Numbered from the stretch's first letter, positions 50,104-59,714 are shown. The stretch is 64,000 nucleotides of DNA from SABI01 sp963678555 (GCA_963678555.2 CAXXJA010000002.1:434001-498000); one strand, 5' to 3'. Notes: generated by a model from the letters alone, not told the origin. Numbers and translations: made by a program.

Positions 50104-52374
50104 ATGAACAAGGCTATCGTACTTGCAGAGAAGCCCTCCGTTGCGAGAGAGATCGCGAAAGTCATAGGAGCCCACAAGAGGGCTAAGGGGTATATCGAAG
50201 GACCCTCCCATATCGTCACCTGGGCGCTTGGACACCTGATAGAACTCAGTGAACCTGCCGCCTACTCCCCCGATTACAGGAGATGGACACTCTCCTCTCT
50301 GCCCATGCTTCCTCAGGAGCTGACGCTCGAGGTTATGAAGGGGACTCAGGATCAGTACGAGGTCGTCAGTTCTCTGATGCACCGTGATGATGTCGATTCC
50401 CTTATCATCGCCACGGATGCAGGTCGGGAAGGTGAGCTCGTTGCCCGATGGATTATGAAGAAAGCAGGATGGGACCGGCCTGTGAAGCGGCTGTGGATCA
50501 GCAGTCAGACGCAGCAGGCGATCGAGGAGGGGTTTTCCTCCCTGAAACCTGCAGAACTGTTCGACGGACTCTATCAGGCTGGAGAGGCACGAAGTGCCGC
50601 CGACTGGTATGTCGGTATGAATGTTACCCGCGCACTTACCTGCCGTTTCAATGCACGTCTGTCAGCAGGGCGGGTTCAGACGCCGACCCTTGCGCTGATG
50701 TGTGAGCGGGAGGAGGAGAGGGAAGCTCACGAAGGTGCCATCTATTGGACGGTGAGGACGAATCTCGGACTGTTCAGTGCTTCTGTGTATGATGAAGAGG
50801 GTGTCATGAAGGTTCCCTCGTTGGAACAGCTGGATGGTATTGTCGCTGAGCTTGAGAGCAGTGATGCTGTGGTTCAGGATGTGGTGACGCAGGAGGTCAT
50901 AGATCCTCCTCCGCTTGCCTATGATCTCACTGAACTGCAGCGGGATGCGAACACGATTCTTTCGTACAGTGCGAAGGAGACACTCGACATCCTCCAGCGT
51001 CTGTATGAGGTACACAAGATCGTGACGTACCCGAGAACCGACAGCCGATACATCACTGAGGACATCGTTCCGACTCTCAGCGGCAGACTGAAGGCACTCG
51101 GGGATACCGATTTCGGACAGCTGTCGAAGATGTATCTCGATCATGGTTTTCCGGGAGACCTGTCCCGGTTCGTTTCTCCCTCCGATGTGACCGATCACCA
51201 TGCGATCATCCCGACGGAGCAGAGGGTCGACCTTGCCTCCCTGAACGAGAAGGAGAAGCATCTGTGGGCGCTGATAGCACTGAGATTCCTTGAGGTGCTC
51301 AGTGCCGATCATATCTACGATTCCAGTGCAGTGGAGCTCAGCTCCGCCGGCTATACACTGAAGGCCCGGTTTATCACGAGGAAACAGAACGGATGGCGGG
51401 ATATGAGAGCATTCGCGCCTGAGGCGTTGAAAAAAGGGGAAAAGGACGACCTTCTTGGTGATGATGCGCTGCCTTCGTCGGTTGTGAGGGGAGCTTCCTT
51501 CACGGTCAGGAAGGTCCGAACCCGCAAGGTGAGTGACAGACCTCCTGAGCGCTATACGGAAGCGACGCTCCTGTCGGCCATGGAGCATGCAGGAAGGTTC
51601 GTTGACGAAGCTGATATGAAAAAGAGTCTCAAGGGAGGTATCGGAACCCCTGCCACACGGGCGGACATCATCGAGAAACTGATACAGAACCATTACATTG
51701 AACGGGATGGCAGACACCTCGTGCCGACCGGGTACGGCCGGGAACTGATCAGGCTTGTACCTGAGACACTGCGTTCACCTCTCCTCACAGCACAGTGGGA
51801 GTCAAGGCTCAGTGCCATCAGTGACGGTTCCCATTCCTATGCATCCTTTATCGCGGATATCAAGAAGGAGACAGCCTCACTCGTTTCCTCGATCGCCCTG
51901 AGTGATGAACGGTTCACCCCTCAGACACCGGACGCGAAGGTGTGTCCATACTGCTTTACACCCATGATCCGTGCACGGGATAATGAGGGGAGGGTTCACA
52001 ATATCTGCCTTGCTCTCAACTGTTCCTATGAAGAGATGCTCGTTGCCCCCAAGGCTGCCAGACAGGTGCGGGTGAAACGGGTGAAGGCTGGAGCAGGCGG
52101 AAGAGAACGCAAGGTCGTCGTGAAAACCAGTGAAGCTCCTCCTGCTGAACCTGTCACTGTCGAGGTGGTCCGCGAAAGTAAGATGAAAAGACGTCCGTCA
52201 GCCGTTGAGACAGTCCGGAAGGCCCCTCAGCAGAGAACAGGCACGCCGCGCAGGACAGAGCATGGCGGAAAGCCGGCACGGGAGACTCACGAGAGTACCG
52301 GTGCTACGTTTGCCGACCTCCTGGCCGAGAGTGAGCGGAGAAAGAAGGATCGGGACAGGCGGAAAAAGCATTGA
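50104..52374 (+). CDS. topB: DNA topoisomerase III (type IA)
   Basis: A 756-residue topoisomerase. It has a TOPRIM domain (AIVLAEKPSVAREIAKV; IATDAGREGELVARWI), the central gate with FNARLSAGRVQTPTLAL, and the active-site tyrosine in VTYPRTDSRYI. The GIGTPATRADIIEKL motif follows. Near the end is one four-cysteine zinc-ribbon-like motif (VCPYCFTPM and ICLALNCSYEEM) and a highly basic tail, which is longer than in enterobacterial TopB and may bind DNA. The ATG at 50104 (KAIVLAEK follows) is preferred; an ATG at 50092 directly abuts the AAGGA site. It decatenates replicating or recombining DNA. Confidence 0.93.
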   Translation: MNKAIVLAEKPSVAREIAKVIGAHKRAKGYIEGPSHIVTWALGHLIELSEPAAYSPDYRRWTLSSLPMLPQELTLEVMKGTQDQYEVVSSLMHRDDVDSLIIATDAGREGELVARWIMKKAGWDRPVKRLWISSQTQQAIEEGFSSLKPAELFDGLYQAGEARSAADWYVGMNVTRALTCRFNARLSAGRVQTPTLALMCEREEEREAHEGAIYWTVRTNLGLFSASVYDEEGVMKVPSLEQLDGIVAELESSDAVVQDVVTQEVIDPPPLAYDLTELQRDANTILSYSAKETLDILQRLYEVHKIVTYPRTDSRYITEDIVPTLSGRLKALGDTDFGQLSKMYLDHGFPGDLSRFVSPSDVTDHHAIIPTEQRVDLASLNEKEKHLWALIALRFLEVLSADHIYDSSAVELSSAGYTLKARFITRKQNGWRDMRAFAPEALKKGEKDDLLGDDALPSSVVRGASFTVRKVRTRKVSDRPPERYTEATLLSAMEHAGRFVDEADMKKSLKGGIGTPATRADIIEKLIQNHYIERDGRHLVPTGYGRELIRLVPETLRSPLLTAQWESRLSAISDGSHSYASFIADIKKETASLVSSIALSDERFTPQTPDAKVCPYCFTPMIRARDNEGRVHNICLALNCSYEEMLVAPKAARQVRVKRVKAGAGGRERKVVVKTSEAPPAEPVTVEVVRESKMKRRPSAVETVRKAPQQRTGTPRRTEHGGKPARETHESTGATFADLLAESERRKKDRDRRKKH

Positions 52375-52428
52375 GTCAGAGAAGTAGCAGGATCTGTCGG
52401 TACGTATTTGCTTTTTTTTCAAACATTG

Positions 52429-52447
52429 TTCATACTGGATGTATGAA
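52429..52447. promoter_or_regulatory. Inverted repeat upstream of a glycosyltransferase gene
   Basis: TTCATAC (52429-52435) is mirrored by GTATGAA (52441-52447) around TGGAT. It lies 36 bases before the glycosyltransferase start and just after an eight-T run, so it may be an operator or the last part of topB's terminator region. Confidence 0.3.
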
Positions 52448-52482
52448 TAGATGCTATGAATATGTAGGGTAGGAAAAAGAGT

Positions 52483-53649
52483 ATGAGAATTCTTCTGACA
52501 GCAGATTCATATCTTCCGGCAAAAAACGGTGTGGTCACTTCTCTTCTGCACCTTCGTGATGGCCTGATTGATCTCGGACATGAGGTAAGGATCCTGACAC
52601 TCAGCGACCATCACCATACCTACTACGAGAATGGTGTGTGGTATCTCAGGTCCGTCTCCCTTGGTCCGATGTATCCCGGTCTGAGATTTCGGGATACTCT
52701 GGGAAAGAATCCGTTGAACGACCTGATCCGGTGGAACCCTGACATCGTTCATTCTCAGAGTGAGTTCAGTACCTTTAGCCTGGCTCGACGCATTGCGAAT
52801 ACGGTGGGTGCACCGTTCATTCATACCTATCATACCCTCTATGAAGATTATACCTCGTATTTCTTTCCCTCGCGCAGGGGTGGGAGGGCACTGGCCCAAC
52901 GGTTCAGCAGATATGTGCTGTCTCACACCGATGCGGTGATAGCTCCCACGGAAAAAATCCGCACGCTGCTGAAAACCTACGGGGTGCAGGTTCCCATTCA
53001 GGTGATCCCGACCGGTATCAATGTATCGCGGTTCGGCCGGAAGGACATTCGGCAGATAGAGGATCTCAGGGCACGATACTCCATCGGTGAGGATGATTTT
53101 GTTCTGCTGTACCTTGGGCGTCTTGCGGGAGAGAAGTCGATTGATGAACTGATCCGCTTTTTGCCGCCTGACCGTGAGAGGGTTAAACTGCTTATTGTCG
53201 GTGACGGACCTGAACAGGAGTCGCTTGAATCGCTTGTGGAGTCTCTCGGCCTTCAGGAGAGGGTCATCTTTGCAGGTGCTCAGGAGTATGAAGTTATCCC
53301 CCTGTACTATCAGATCGGAGACCTCTTCTGCAGTGCCTCAAGAAGTGAGACCCAGGGGCTTACCTATGTCGAAGCTCTTGCTTCTGCTCTTCCGGTACTC
53401 GGCCGAGCAGACAGCTGTATAGATGAACTGATTCAGGATGGCGTAAACGGCTGGCAGTACACCGGAAGGGAGGATTTTGTACGCTGCATTGACCTGCTGG
53501 CTCACGATTCACACCTGAGAGCAAGCATGTCATTGAGCGCTCGGGAATCCAGTCTGTCCTATTCACAGGAGACCTTTGCCCGGACAGTGGAGGCCCTGTA
53601 CGTGGCACAGTGGACCAGAAAGAATGTGAGAAAGCACTGGTCAGCCTAG
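52483..53649 (+). CDS. Glycosyltransferase family 4 protein
   Basis: A 388-residue GT-B fold glycosyltransferase. The N-terminal acceptor domain has LTADSYLPAKNGVVTSL and FIHTYHTLYEDYTSYF, as in glucosyl-diacylglycerol and mannosyl-lipid synthases. The C-terminal donor domain has VIPTGINVSRFG, LLYLGRLAGEKSIDELI, GDGPEQESLE and the E-x7-E motif around SETQGLTYVEALASALPVL. It probably glycosylates membrane lipid such as diacylglycerol. The ATG at 52483 is preceded by a weak purine-rich site. Not in an evident operon. Confidence 0.88.
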   Translation: MRILLTADSYLPAKNGVVTSLLHLRDGLIDLGHEVRILTLSDHHHTYYENGVWYLRSVSLGPMYPGLRFRDTLGKNPLNDLIRWNPDIVHSQSEFSTFSLARRIANTVGAPFIHTYHTLYEDYTSYFFPSRRGGRALAQRFSRYVLSHTDAVIAPTEKIRTLLKTYGVQVPIQVIPTGINVSRFGRKDIRQIEDLRARYSIGEDDFVLLYLGRLAGEKSIDELIRFLPPDRERVKLLIVGDGPEQESLESLVESLGLQERVIFAGAQEYEVIPLYYQIGDLFCSASRSETQGLTYVEALASALPVLGRADSCIDELIQDGVNGWQYTGREDFVRCIDLLAHDSHLRASMSLSARESSLSYSQETFARTVEALYVAQWTRKNVRKHWSA

Positions 53650-53680
53650 AGCGGAAGGGTTCCAGAGTATCGCAGACTCA

Positions 53681-53705
53681 TAAAAACGGCAGTTCCGCTG
53701 CCGGC
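53681..53705 (-). terminator. Intrinsic terminator of dapB
   Basis: CGGCAG pairs with CTGCCG around a five-base loop (53687-53703), followed on the minus strand by TTTTT. It lies about 43 bases after the dapB stop codon. Confidence 0.75.
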
Positions 53706-53746
53706 ACGCAAAGCAGTGTGAAGGGTGCAGGCAGGGAATCAGGTTT

Positions 53747-54499
53747 CTATGAAACGATGATATCTTTCATGGAGTAGAGCCCTGTGGATCGTGTGGAAAG
53801 GAATCGTGCAGCGGCGATAGCCCCGGTTGCGAATACCTGCCGGCTGAAAGCCTGATGGCGGATGCTGATGAGTTCATCCTCTCCGGCAAACAGTACCTCG
53901 TGATCTCCCACTATCGTACCCCCGCGTACTGCGTGGATTCCAATCTCATCACCGGTTCTCAATGTGTCGGCACCTTCCCTTCCATAGGTATAGTGTACCT
54001 GATCCTCTCGGGCTTCTCTCACCGAATCGGCGAGCATCAGAGCAGTACCGCTCGGGGAATCCTTTTTCATGCGGTGGTGCTTTTCTATGATCTCCACGTC
54101 AAAACCGCTTCCCAGAACTTTCACAGCCTGACTGATAAGGTTCTGAACAAGATTGATTCCGAGAGACATATTCCCGCTTCTGAACAAAGCTATTGATCGA
54201 GATGCCTGATGTATCATCTCAATGTCAGATTCGCTGAGTCCTGTTGTGGCTATGACTACAGGGGTTTTTCGTTTCATAGCCTCCTGAATGAGCACTTCTG
54301 TGGTTCCCGGTGCAGAAAAATCAATTATGACATCACCCGTTGCCGTACACTGCTCAAGAGTCGGAAAGATCGGATAGTCTCTTTCACTCGGGTGAGGGTC
54401 TATCCCACCTACGACTTCCATGTCCCGTTCACGCGAGATGAGTTGTGTGAGCACTCCACCCATTCGCCCGCTGCATCCGCTTATCAGTACTTGAATCAT
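53747..54499 (-). CDS. dapB: 4-hydroxy-tetrahydrodipicolinate reductase
   Basis: A 250-residue reductase of the lysine/diaminopimelate pathway that uses NAD(P)H on the DapA product. It has the Rossmann loop LISGCSGRMGG, IIDFSAPGTTEVL, ATTGLSES, SGNMSLGINL, the catalytic EKHHRMKKDSPSGTA and HAVRGGTIVGDHEV. Length and residues are standard. An AGGAG site precedes the ATG at 54499. It diverges from the dapA-dapL-lysA operon, and a candidate promoter lies 29-57 bases upstream. Confidence 0.94.
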   Translation of the reverse strand: MIQVLISGCSGRMGGVLTQLISRERDMEVVGGIDPHPSERDYPIFPTLEQCTATGDVIIDFSAPGTTEVLIQEAMKRKTPVVIATTGLSESDIEMIHQASRSIALFRSGNMSLGINLVQNLISQAVKVLGSGFDVEIIEKHHRMKKDSPSGTALMLADSVREAREDQVHYTYGREGADTLRTGDEIGIHAVRGGTIVGDHEVLFAGEDELISIRHQAFSRQVFATGAIAAARFLSTRSTGLYSMKDIIVS

Positions 54500-54527
54500 C
54501 TGAAACTCCTGTTATTATTTGTACACT

Positions 54528-54556
54528 ATGTTACTATAAGAACAGAAAGAGTTCAA
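54528..54556 (-). promoter_or_regulatory. Candidate promoter for dapB
   Basis: On the minus strand TTGAAC (54551-54556) and TAACAT (54528-54533) are exactly 17 bases apart. Each matches consensus at four positions. The position fits a leader of about 25 bases. Confidence 0.4.
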
Positions 54557-54568
54557 TGGAAAATATGA

Positions 54569-54647
54569 AACGCCTCCTACCGTGGCGTATATCCCATGAA
54601 TACTGGTACCGGCTGGCAGCTTCTCGATCCGGCGAAGTGGTAGCAAA
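54569..54647. other. GC-rich potentially structured stretch between dapB and dapA
   Basis: Within the 318-base divergent gap this GC-rich block can fold: ACGCC and GGCGT flank a hairpin at 54569-54585, and TACC with GGTA enclose a CTTC/GAAG stem further right. It is flanked by AT-rich sequence. It does not match a lysine riboswitch or T-box as I know them, so I name no function. The rest of the gap to 54817 shows only AT-rich promoter-like sequence. Confidence 0.3.
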
Positions 54648-54817
54648 ATATGTTATCATAAAAACATTCTGTTATATTATAGACATAATGTTTTTTATTT
54701 GCTAGGATGTATCCATCGCTACGCTGGCTCGTTCCTTCAGGTTGAGGAAATCGTATCAATGGTCAGCTGCGATATACGAATCAGTACCGAACACATACGG
54801 TGCATAAGGAGTCTTGT

Positions 54818-55714
54818 ATGAAAACATTCAGAGGTGTATTCACAGCACTGGTCACCCCCTTCACCAAGTACGGTCTTATCGACCAGGAAGCCCTTAAGGA
54901 TATCATAGAGTTCCAGATCGCTAGCGGGATTGATGGTCTTGTACCCTGTGGTACCACCGGAGAGAGTCCGACTTTGAGCCACTCGGAACATGACCGTGTG
55001 ATCGCTGACACCGTCGCCATCAGTGCAGGCAGAGTCCCTGTTATCGCAGGGACGGGTTCGAATGCGACAAGCGAGGCAGTGCGACTGTCCAAGCATGCTG
55101 AAGCCGCCGGTGTCGATGCGCTTCTCCTTGTCAATCCATACTACAACAAGCCGACTCAGAAGGGACTGTACCTCCACTTCAGGACCATAGCCGACAGCGT
55201 GAAGATTCCCTGTATCGTCTACAACATCAAGGGAAGGACCGGAGTGAACGTGGAGACCGACACCCTGGTGAAGCTTGCCAACGACTGTCCCAATATCATT
55301 GCGGTCAAGGAAGCCAGCGGATCTCTTGAGCAGATGAAGGATGTAATCGCCCGCACACCTGAGCATTTCAGTGTTCTCAGTGGTGATGACAATATGGCAC
55401 TTTCTCTGATAGAATCGGGCGGTGACGGAGTGATCAGCGTTGCATCAAACCTTCTTCCTGCCCAGATGATGGAGATGGTGCATGCAGGTCTTGATGGGGA
55501 CATCGGTAGAGCCCGTGAACGTGAGAGCGCACTGAGCCCGTTCTTCAGTGCATGCTTCGTGGAAACCAATCCGATTCCCGTCAAGACAGCAATGGCACAC
55601 TACGGGTGGTGCGAAGAAGAGTTCCGCCTGCCGATGTGTTCTCTCGAATCAGAGGAGCACAGGAAGACGATCCTTGATTCTCTGGCTGAGATCGACGTCA
55701 CAAAAAAAGCATAA
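54818..55714 (+). CDS. dapA: 4-hydroxy-tetrahydrodipicolinate synthase
   Basis: A 298-residue class I aldolase condensing pyruvate with aspartate semialdehyde, the first committed step to diaminopimelate. Visible are GVFTALVTPFT, the GTTGES motif, NPYYNKPTQKGLY with its catalytic tyrosine, PCIVYNIKGRTGVN (second tyrosine and arginine), the Schiff-base lysine in AVKEASGS and LSGDDNMAL. The ATG at 54818 has ATAAGGAG upstream; an ATG at 54800 is less likely. It heads the dapA-dapL-lysA operon, with 9 bases to dapL. Confidence 0.95.
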   Translation: MKTFRGVFTALVTPFTKYGLIDQEALKDIIEFQIASGIDGLVPCGTTGESPTLSHSEHDRVIADTVAISAGRVPVIAGTGSNATSEAVRLSKHAEAAGVDALLLVNPYYNKPTQKGLYLHFRTIADSVKIPCIVYNIKGRTGVNVETDTLVKLANDCPNIIAVKEASGSLEQMKDVIARTPEHFSVLSGDDNMALSLIESGGDGVISVASNLLPAQMMEMVHAGLDGDIGRARERESALSPFFSACFVETNPIPVKTAMAHYGWCEEEFRLPMCSLESEEHRKTILDSLAEIDVTKKA

Positions 55715-55723
55715 GGAATTACT

Positions 55724-56965
55724 ATGGCAACGATCAATACGAACTATCGCAGACTGGCAGCCGGGTACCTCTTCCCTGAGATAGCCCGACGCGCTGCGAA
55801 GTTTCAGCAGCAACATCCAGGTGTATCTCTGTTTAAACTCGGAATCGGAAACACGACTGAACCGCTTACCCCCGCAATTCTTGAAGGACTCCATGCAAAA
55901 GTGGATGCCCTGTCGAACGTCGAAACCTATTCCGGGTACGGTGATGAACAGGGAGATACTCCCTTGAGAGAGGCTCTCAGCAGATACTACCGGGATATGG
56001 GAGTGGAGATAGCTCCTGATGAGTTCTTCGTCTCTGACGGGGCGAAGGCGGACGCCGGTAACCTGCAGTCGATCTTCTCTGTCGATAATGTGATAGCTGT
56101 ACAGGATCCTGCGTATCCGGTCTATGTAGATTCGAACGTCGTCTCCGGGAGAAGTGGAGAATTTAATGCAGATATGGGGCATTATGAGGGCTTCGTCTAT
56201 ATGCCGGGCTCGGCAGAGACCAATTTCTTCCCGAAAGTTCCCTCCGGTAAGGTCGACCTCATGTATATCTGTTCACCGAACAACCCCACCGGTGCGGTGG
56301 CAAGCCACGAACAGCTTGCAGAGTATGTCGAGTATGCACGCACGCACAAGGCCGTCATTATATACGATGCGGCATACGCGGAGTATATCAGTGACCCCTC
56401 ACTTCCGAAGACGATCTATGAGATCGAAGGAGCACGTGAGTGCGCCATAGAGATCAATTCATTCAGCAAGTTCGCCGGGTTCACCGGTGTGCGCCTCGGA
56501 TGGACTGTCGTACCGAAGGAAGTGATCGCGGAGAACTCTGAACCGGGTGAGATCCACAAGATGTGGAACCGCCGCCAGGTGACCTTCTTCAACGGAGCGA
56601 GCAATATCGCTCAGGCCGGAGGTGTTGCCGTGCTCAGTGAGCAGGGCCTTGCCGAGGCACGTGCTCTCATCGCCTACTATATGGAGAATGCCCGTATCAT
56701 CCGTGATGGAATGCAGAAGGTGGGCCTCGAAGTATACGGCGGTGACAATGCCCCGTATGTGTGGGTTAAAGGGCCCCAAGGCATGGGCAGCTGGGATCTG
56801 TTCGATGTGTTTCTTACACAGTGCAATGTCATTGTCACTCCGGGAAGCGGCTTCGGTCCGGCCGGAGAGGGATATGTCCGTCTCAGTGCCTTCGGTCACC
56901 GGGAGAATATCGAGCAGGCTGTCGAAAGCATTGTCAATAATCTGAAACTGAACAAAAGGAACTGA
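55724..56965 (+). CDS. dapL: LL-diaminopimelate aminotransferase
   Basis: A 413-residue PLP enzyme converting tetrahydrodipicolinate directly to LL-diaminopimelate, bypassing the acyl-dependent DapD/C/E steps. Features are RLAAGYLFPEIARR, YSGYGDEQGDTPLREAL, YICSPNNPTGAV, the PLP lysine in NSFSKFAGFTGVRLGW and GYVRLSAFGHREN. DapL is known from spirochaetes, chlamydiae, cyanobacteria and some anaerobes, so it is one of the better taxonomic hints here. It lies 9 bases after dapA and 3 bases before lysA. Confidence 0.94.
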   Translation: MATINTNYRRLAAGYLFPEIARRAAKFQQQHPGVSLFKLGIGNTTEPLTPAILEGLHAKVDALSNVETYSGYGDEQGDTPLREALSRYYRDMGVEIAPDEFFVSDGAKADAGNLQSIFSVDNVIAVQDPAYPVYVDSNVVSGRSGEFNADMGHYEGFVYMPGSAETNFFPKVPSGKVDLMYICSPNNPTGAVASHEQLAEYVEYARTHKAVIIYDAAYAEYISDPSLPKTIYEIEGARECAIEINSFSKFAGFTGVRLGWTVVPKEVIAENSEPGEIHKMWNRRQVTFFNGASNIAQAGGVAVLSEQGLAEARALIAYYMENARIIRDGMQKVGLEVYGGDNAPYVWVKGPQGMGSWDLFDVFLTQCNVIVTPGSGFGPAGEGYVRLSAFGHRENIEQAVESIVNNLKLNKRN

Positions 56966-56968
56966 ATT

Positions 56969-58210
56969 ATGTCACACAAAACTCTCCCCCTGTCTCATTC
57001 CGGGATGGCCTCCCTTGCAGACAGACTGCCCACTCCCTTCCATCTGTATGATGAGAAGGCTATCCGGAAGCAGATCCGCTCTTTCAAGGAAGCGTTTTCC
57101 TGGGTGCCGGAATTCAAGAACTATTATGCGGTGAAGGCCTGTCCCAATCCTGCCATCATCCGGATCATGGCCGAAGAGGGCTTCGGTGCCGACTGTTCGA
57201 GCTATCCGGAACTGCTTCTCGCCAGAGACGCGGGGATACGGGGTGAAGATATCATGTTCACCAGCAATGATACCCCTGCTTCCGAGTATGTCGCTGCGAA
57301 GGAACTCAATGCGGTGATCAATCTCGATGATATCACCCATATAGACTTCCTCGACCGCGTCGCCATCTTCCCCGATCTGATAAGCTTCCGATACAATCCC
57401 GGTCCCGGACGGACAGGAAATGCCATCATCGGTAACCCGGTTGAAGCAAAATACGGGGTACGAGAAGATCAGCTTATCGAGTGCTACAGGAAGGCTCAGG
57501 ATAAGGGTGCCACCCGCTTCGGTCTGCATACCATGGTCGCAAGTAATGAACTTGAAGGCTCCTACATTGTAGAGACCGCACGGATGCTCTTCACCAAAGC
57601 GCTCGAGATCCATCAGCAAACCGGTATTATTGTGGAATTCGTGAACCTCGGCGGAGGCATCGGGATCCCTTACCGACCGGATCAGGATGCTATGGACCTT
57701 GAGGCCGTTTCGAAGGAGATACGGGCCCTCTACGAAGAGATGATCGTTCCTTCCGCTCTGAATGGCATGAATATTGTCTTTGAATGCGGACGCATGGTTA
57801 CCGGGCCCTTCGGGTACCTGGTAAGCAGAGTGCTTCATGTGACAAGCAAGTATAAAGAATACGTCGGTCTTGATGCTTCCATGGCCAACCTGATGCGTCC
57901 AGCGCTCTACGGGGCCTATCATCACATCACGGTAGTGAACAAGGAAGAGGCGGTGAAGGACCATGTCTATGACGTTACCGGTTCACTGTGTGAGAACAAC
58001 GACAAGTTCGCCATAGACCGCACCCTTCCTGCCATAGAAGAGGGAGATGTTGTGGTCATTCATGATACCGGTGCTCATGGTCACGCGATGGGCTTTAACT
58101 ACAACTCGAAACTGAGATCAGCCGAATATCTGTTGAAAGAGGACGGAGAGGTAGAAATGATCCGGCGTGCGGAAACGATCGACGATCTGTTTTCGACTCT
58201 GAAGTTCTGA
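56969..58210 (+). CDS. lysA: Diaminopimelate decarboxylase
   Basis: A 413-residue fold-type III PLP decarboxylase producing lysine from meso-diaminopimelate. Motifs are LPTPFHLYDEKAI, the PLP lysine in NYYAVKACPNP, GFGADCSSYPELLLA, FVNLGGGIGIPY, ECGRMVTGPFG and GSLCENNDKFA. It is close to the DapDC group found with DapL. No epimerase gene (dapF) is present in the operon, so meso-DAP formation must be encoded elsewhere. It overlaps nothing; the thioesterase gene follows 9 bases later. Confidence 0.92.
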   Translation: MSHKTLPLSHSGMASLADRLPTPFHLYDEKAIRKQIRSFKEAFSWVPEFKNYYAVKACPNPAIIRIMAEEGFGADCSSYPELLLARDAGIRGEDIMFTSNDTPASEYVAAKELNAVINLDDITHIDFLDRVAIFPDLISFRYNPGPGRTGNAIIGNPVEAKYGVREDQLIECYRKAQDKGATRFGLHTMVASNELEGSYIVETARMLFTKALEIHQQTGIIVEFVNLGGGIGIPYRPDQDAMDLEAVSKEIRALYEEMIVPSALNGMNIVFECGRMVTGPFGYLVSRVLHVTSKYKEYVGLDASMANLMRPALYGAYHHITVVNKEEAVKDHVYDVTGSLCENNDKFAIDRTLPAIEEGDVVVIHDTGAHGHAMGFNYNSKLRSAEYLLKEDGEVEMIRRAETIDDLFSTLKF

Positions 58211-58219
58211 GGACGTATC

Positions 58220-58642
58220 ATGAGCAGTGTCCATACCTATTCCCAGCGGGTCTACTACAGCGATACCGATGCAGGCGGGATTGTCTACCATTCACGGTAC
58301 CTCGACTTTGCCGAGCATGCACGGACAGAGTTCGTGCGTGAAGTGACCTCTATTCACGGGTGGTCGGATGAACTGCTCAAGGCGAAACGGATAGGATTCG
58401 TTGTCAAGAAGGTTGAGGTCACCTATCATACCCCGGCCTTTCTTGATGACCTGCTGCAGGTCCACTCGACGATTCTCGGGGAAAAACGTTTCAGCGTCAC
58501 CCTGCGCCAGAGGGTGATGCGTGAAGATACCGAAGTCGCCACTCTCATTGTGAGAGCGGCGGCTCTCGACCTTGATACCTATTCTGTCATTCCTCTCGAG
58601 GATTGGTTTATTTCCGCAATCCAGGAGTATCTCGAACGTTAG
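58220..58642 (+). CDS. Hotdog-fold acyl-CoA thioesterase (YbgC family)
   Basis: A 140-residue 4-hydroxybenzoyl-CoA thioesterase-like protein. The active-site helix region is clear: RVYYSDTDAGGIVYHSRYLDFAEHA, with the catalytic Asp and the conserved HxxY. It hydrolyses short or medium acyl-CoA or acyl-ACP in the cytosol. It is the last gene of the dapA operon by position, and its stop overlaps the stop of the opposing lipoprotein gene by 4 bases. Confidence 0.9.
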   Translation: MSSVHTYSQRVYYSDTDAGGIVYHSRYLDFAEHARTEFVREVTSIHGWSDELLKAKRIGFVVKKVEVTYHTPAFLDDLLQVHSTILGEKRFSVTLRQRVMREDTEVATLIVRAAALDLDTYSVIPLEDWFISAIQEYLER

Positions 58643-59664
58643 TTCTCGATGGCCGGACTCGGCGAGACCGTGATCGTATAGCTTGCCGATCCCATGATGG
58701 GATTGGTCGTTCTGCCGACGATTACATCGTAGCGTACCGAACCGCTCACAGCGGAACTGACTATGTACTGATCAGCCGTGGCTCCGCTGATTGCAATGCC
58801 GTCAGCGTACCACTGGTACACCATATCCTGGGCAGATACACCTGCGGTGTCAGTGGCGGTGTAGGTGAGAGTGACGGGGTCTCCCTGAGAGGGCGAGGAG
58901 TTGCTTGCACTGATCGAACCGGTAATGACTCCGTCGGTTACATCCTCGATCGTCATGCTCACATTATCTATCACTTTTCCGATGATGAGTGTCGCATCCG
59001 CGTCTGATACGGTGGAGTCGATGATCCTGATACTTTCGGTATATCCGGCAATCTCAATTCCTGAGTGTGTCAGTGCGGCACGGAAAGTGTAGAAACCGGC
59101 ATCGAGATTCTTCGTCACCGTACTTGTTCCTCCCAGCATGTCCGTAGATACCTCTGCACCTGTCACCGGAGTACCTGACTGATCGGTAAGAGTGAACGTG
59201 AAGACGGTAGCGCCTGTCACCTGCTCGGTATTCCACGAAAAATCAAGATGCAGCGAGCCGCTTCCGACCAGTTCATCAAGACTCAAGGTGATAGCATTGG
59301 TATTGCTGTAGATGTAAGTGTCGACACTGCCGGTTGCCAGTGACGTGCCCGAGGCATTGTAGGCTGTGGCCTCAAATGTCCAGTCACCTACAAGCAGGTC
59401 ATTGATCGTGATGCTGTCACTGCTGCTGTTCGTACTGGAAAGGGTCTGTCCATCGGGTCCGACGCCGCTTATCGTGTAGTGGTCTATATCGAGAGGAGCA
59501 CTCCCTGCCGGCATGACCGTCCGTTCAAAGATACGCCCGGAGGGGGCAAAGGTGACCGTGAGTGTCCCGTAGCCGCTATCTTGCTGGGCGACATCACAGG
59601 CTATCAGCATCAGGGAAAGAATCATGGCTGCAAAGACAGGATACGTTAATTGTGTTCGTTTCAT
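58639..59664 (-). CDS. Putative surface lipoprotein with Ig-like repeats
   Basis: A 341-residue lipoprotein. The signal peptide ends in lipobox LMLIAC (Cys near residue 23). The mature protein is rich in Ser/Thr/Gly and beta strands: a GTLTVTFAPSG opening typical of spirochaete lipoproteins, then repeated beta-sandwich domains, the last with VTLTYTATDTAGV and VYQWYADGIAISGATADQY as in Ig-like/surface-layer repeats. It should be outer-surface or periplasmic. The start at 59664 is set by GGAGG seven bases upstream. Function, perhaps adhesion, is inferred only from the fold. Confidence 0.78.
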   Translation of the reverse strand: MKRTQLTYPVFAAMILSLMLIACDVAQQDSGYGTLTVTFAPSGRIFERTVMPAGSAPLDIDHYTISGVGPDGQTLSSTNSSSDSITINDLLVGDWTFEATAYNASGTSLATGSVDTYIYSNTNAITLSLDELVGSGSLHLDFSWNTEQVTGATVFTFTLTDQSGTPVTGAEVSTDMLGGTSTVTKNLDAGFYTFRAALTHSGIEIAGYTESIRIIDSTVSDADATLIIGKVIDNVSMTIEDVTDGVITGSISASNSSPSQGDPVTLTYTATDTAGVSAQDMVYQWYADGIAISGATADQYIVSSAVSGSVRYDVIVGRTTNPIMGSASYTITVSPSPAIEN

Positions 59665-59714
59665 GACGACCTCCATATGGTGTTATACAATGAAGGACGT
59701 CGTGGAGATTCAGA

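Noticed and set aside
54500..54817. Lysine riboswitch upstream of dapA or dapB
   Set aside because: The conserved L-box core segments could not be found on either strand, so I report only a structured region.
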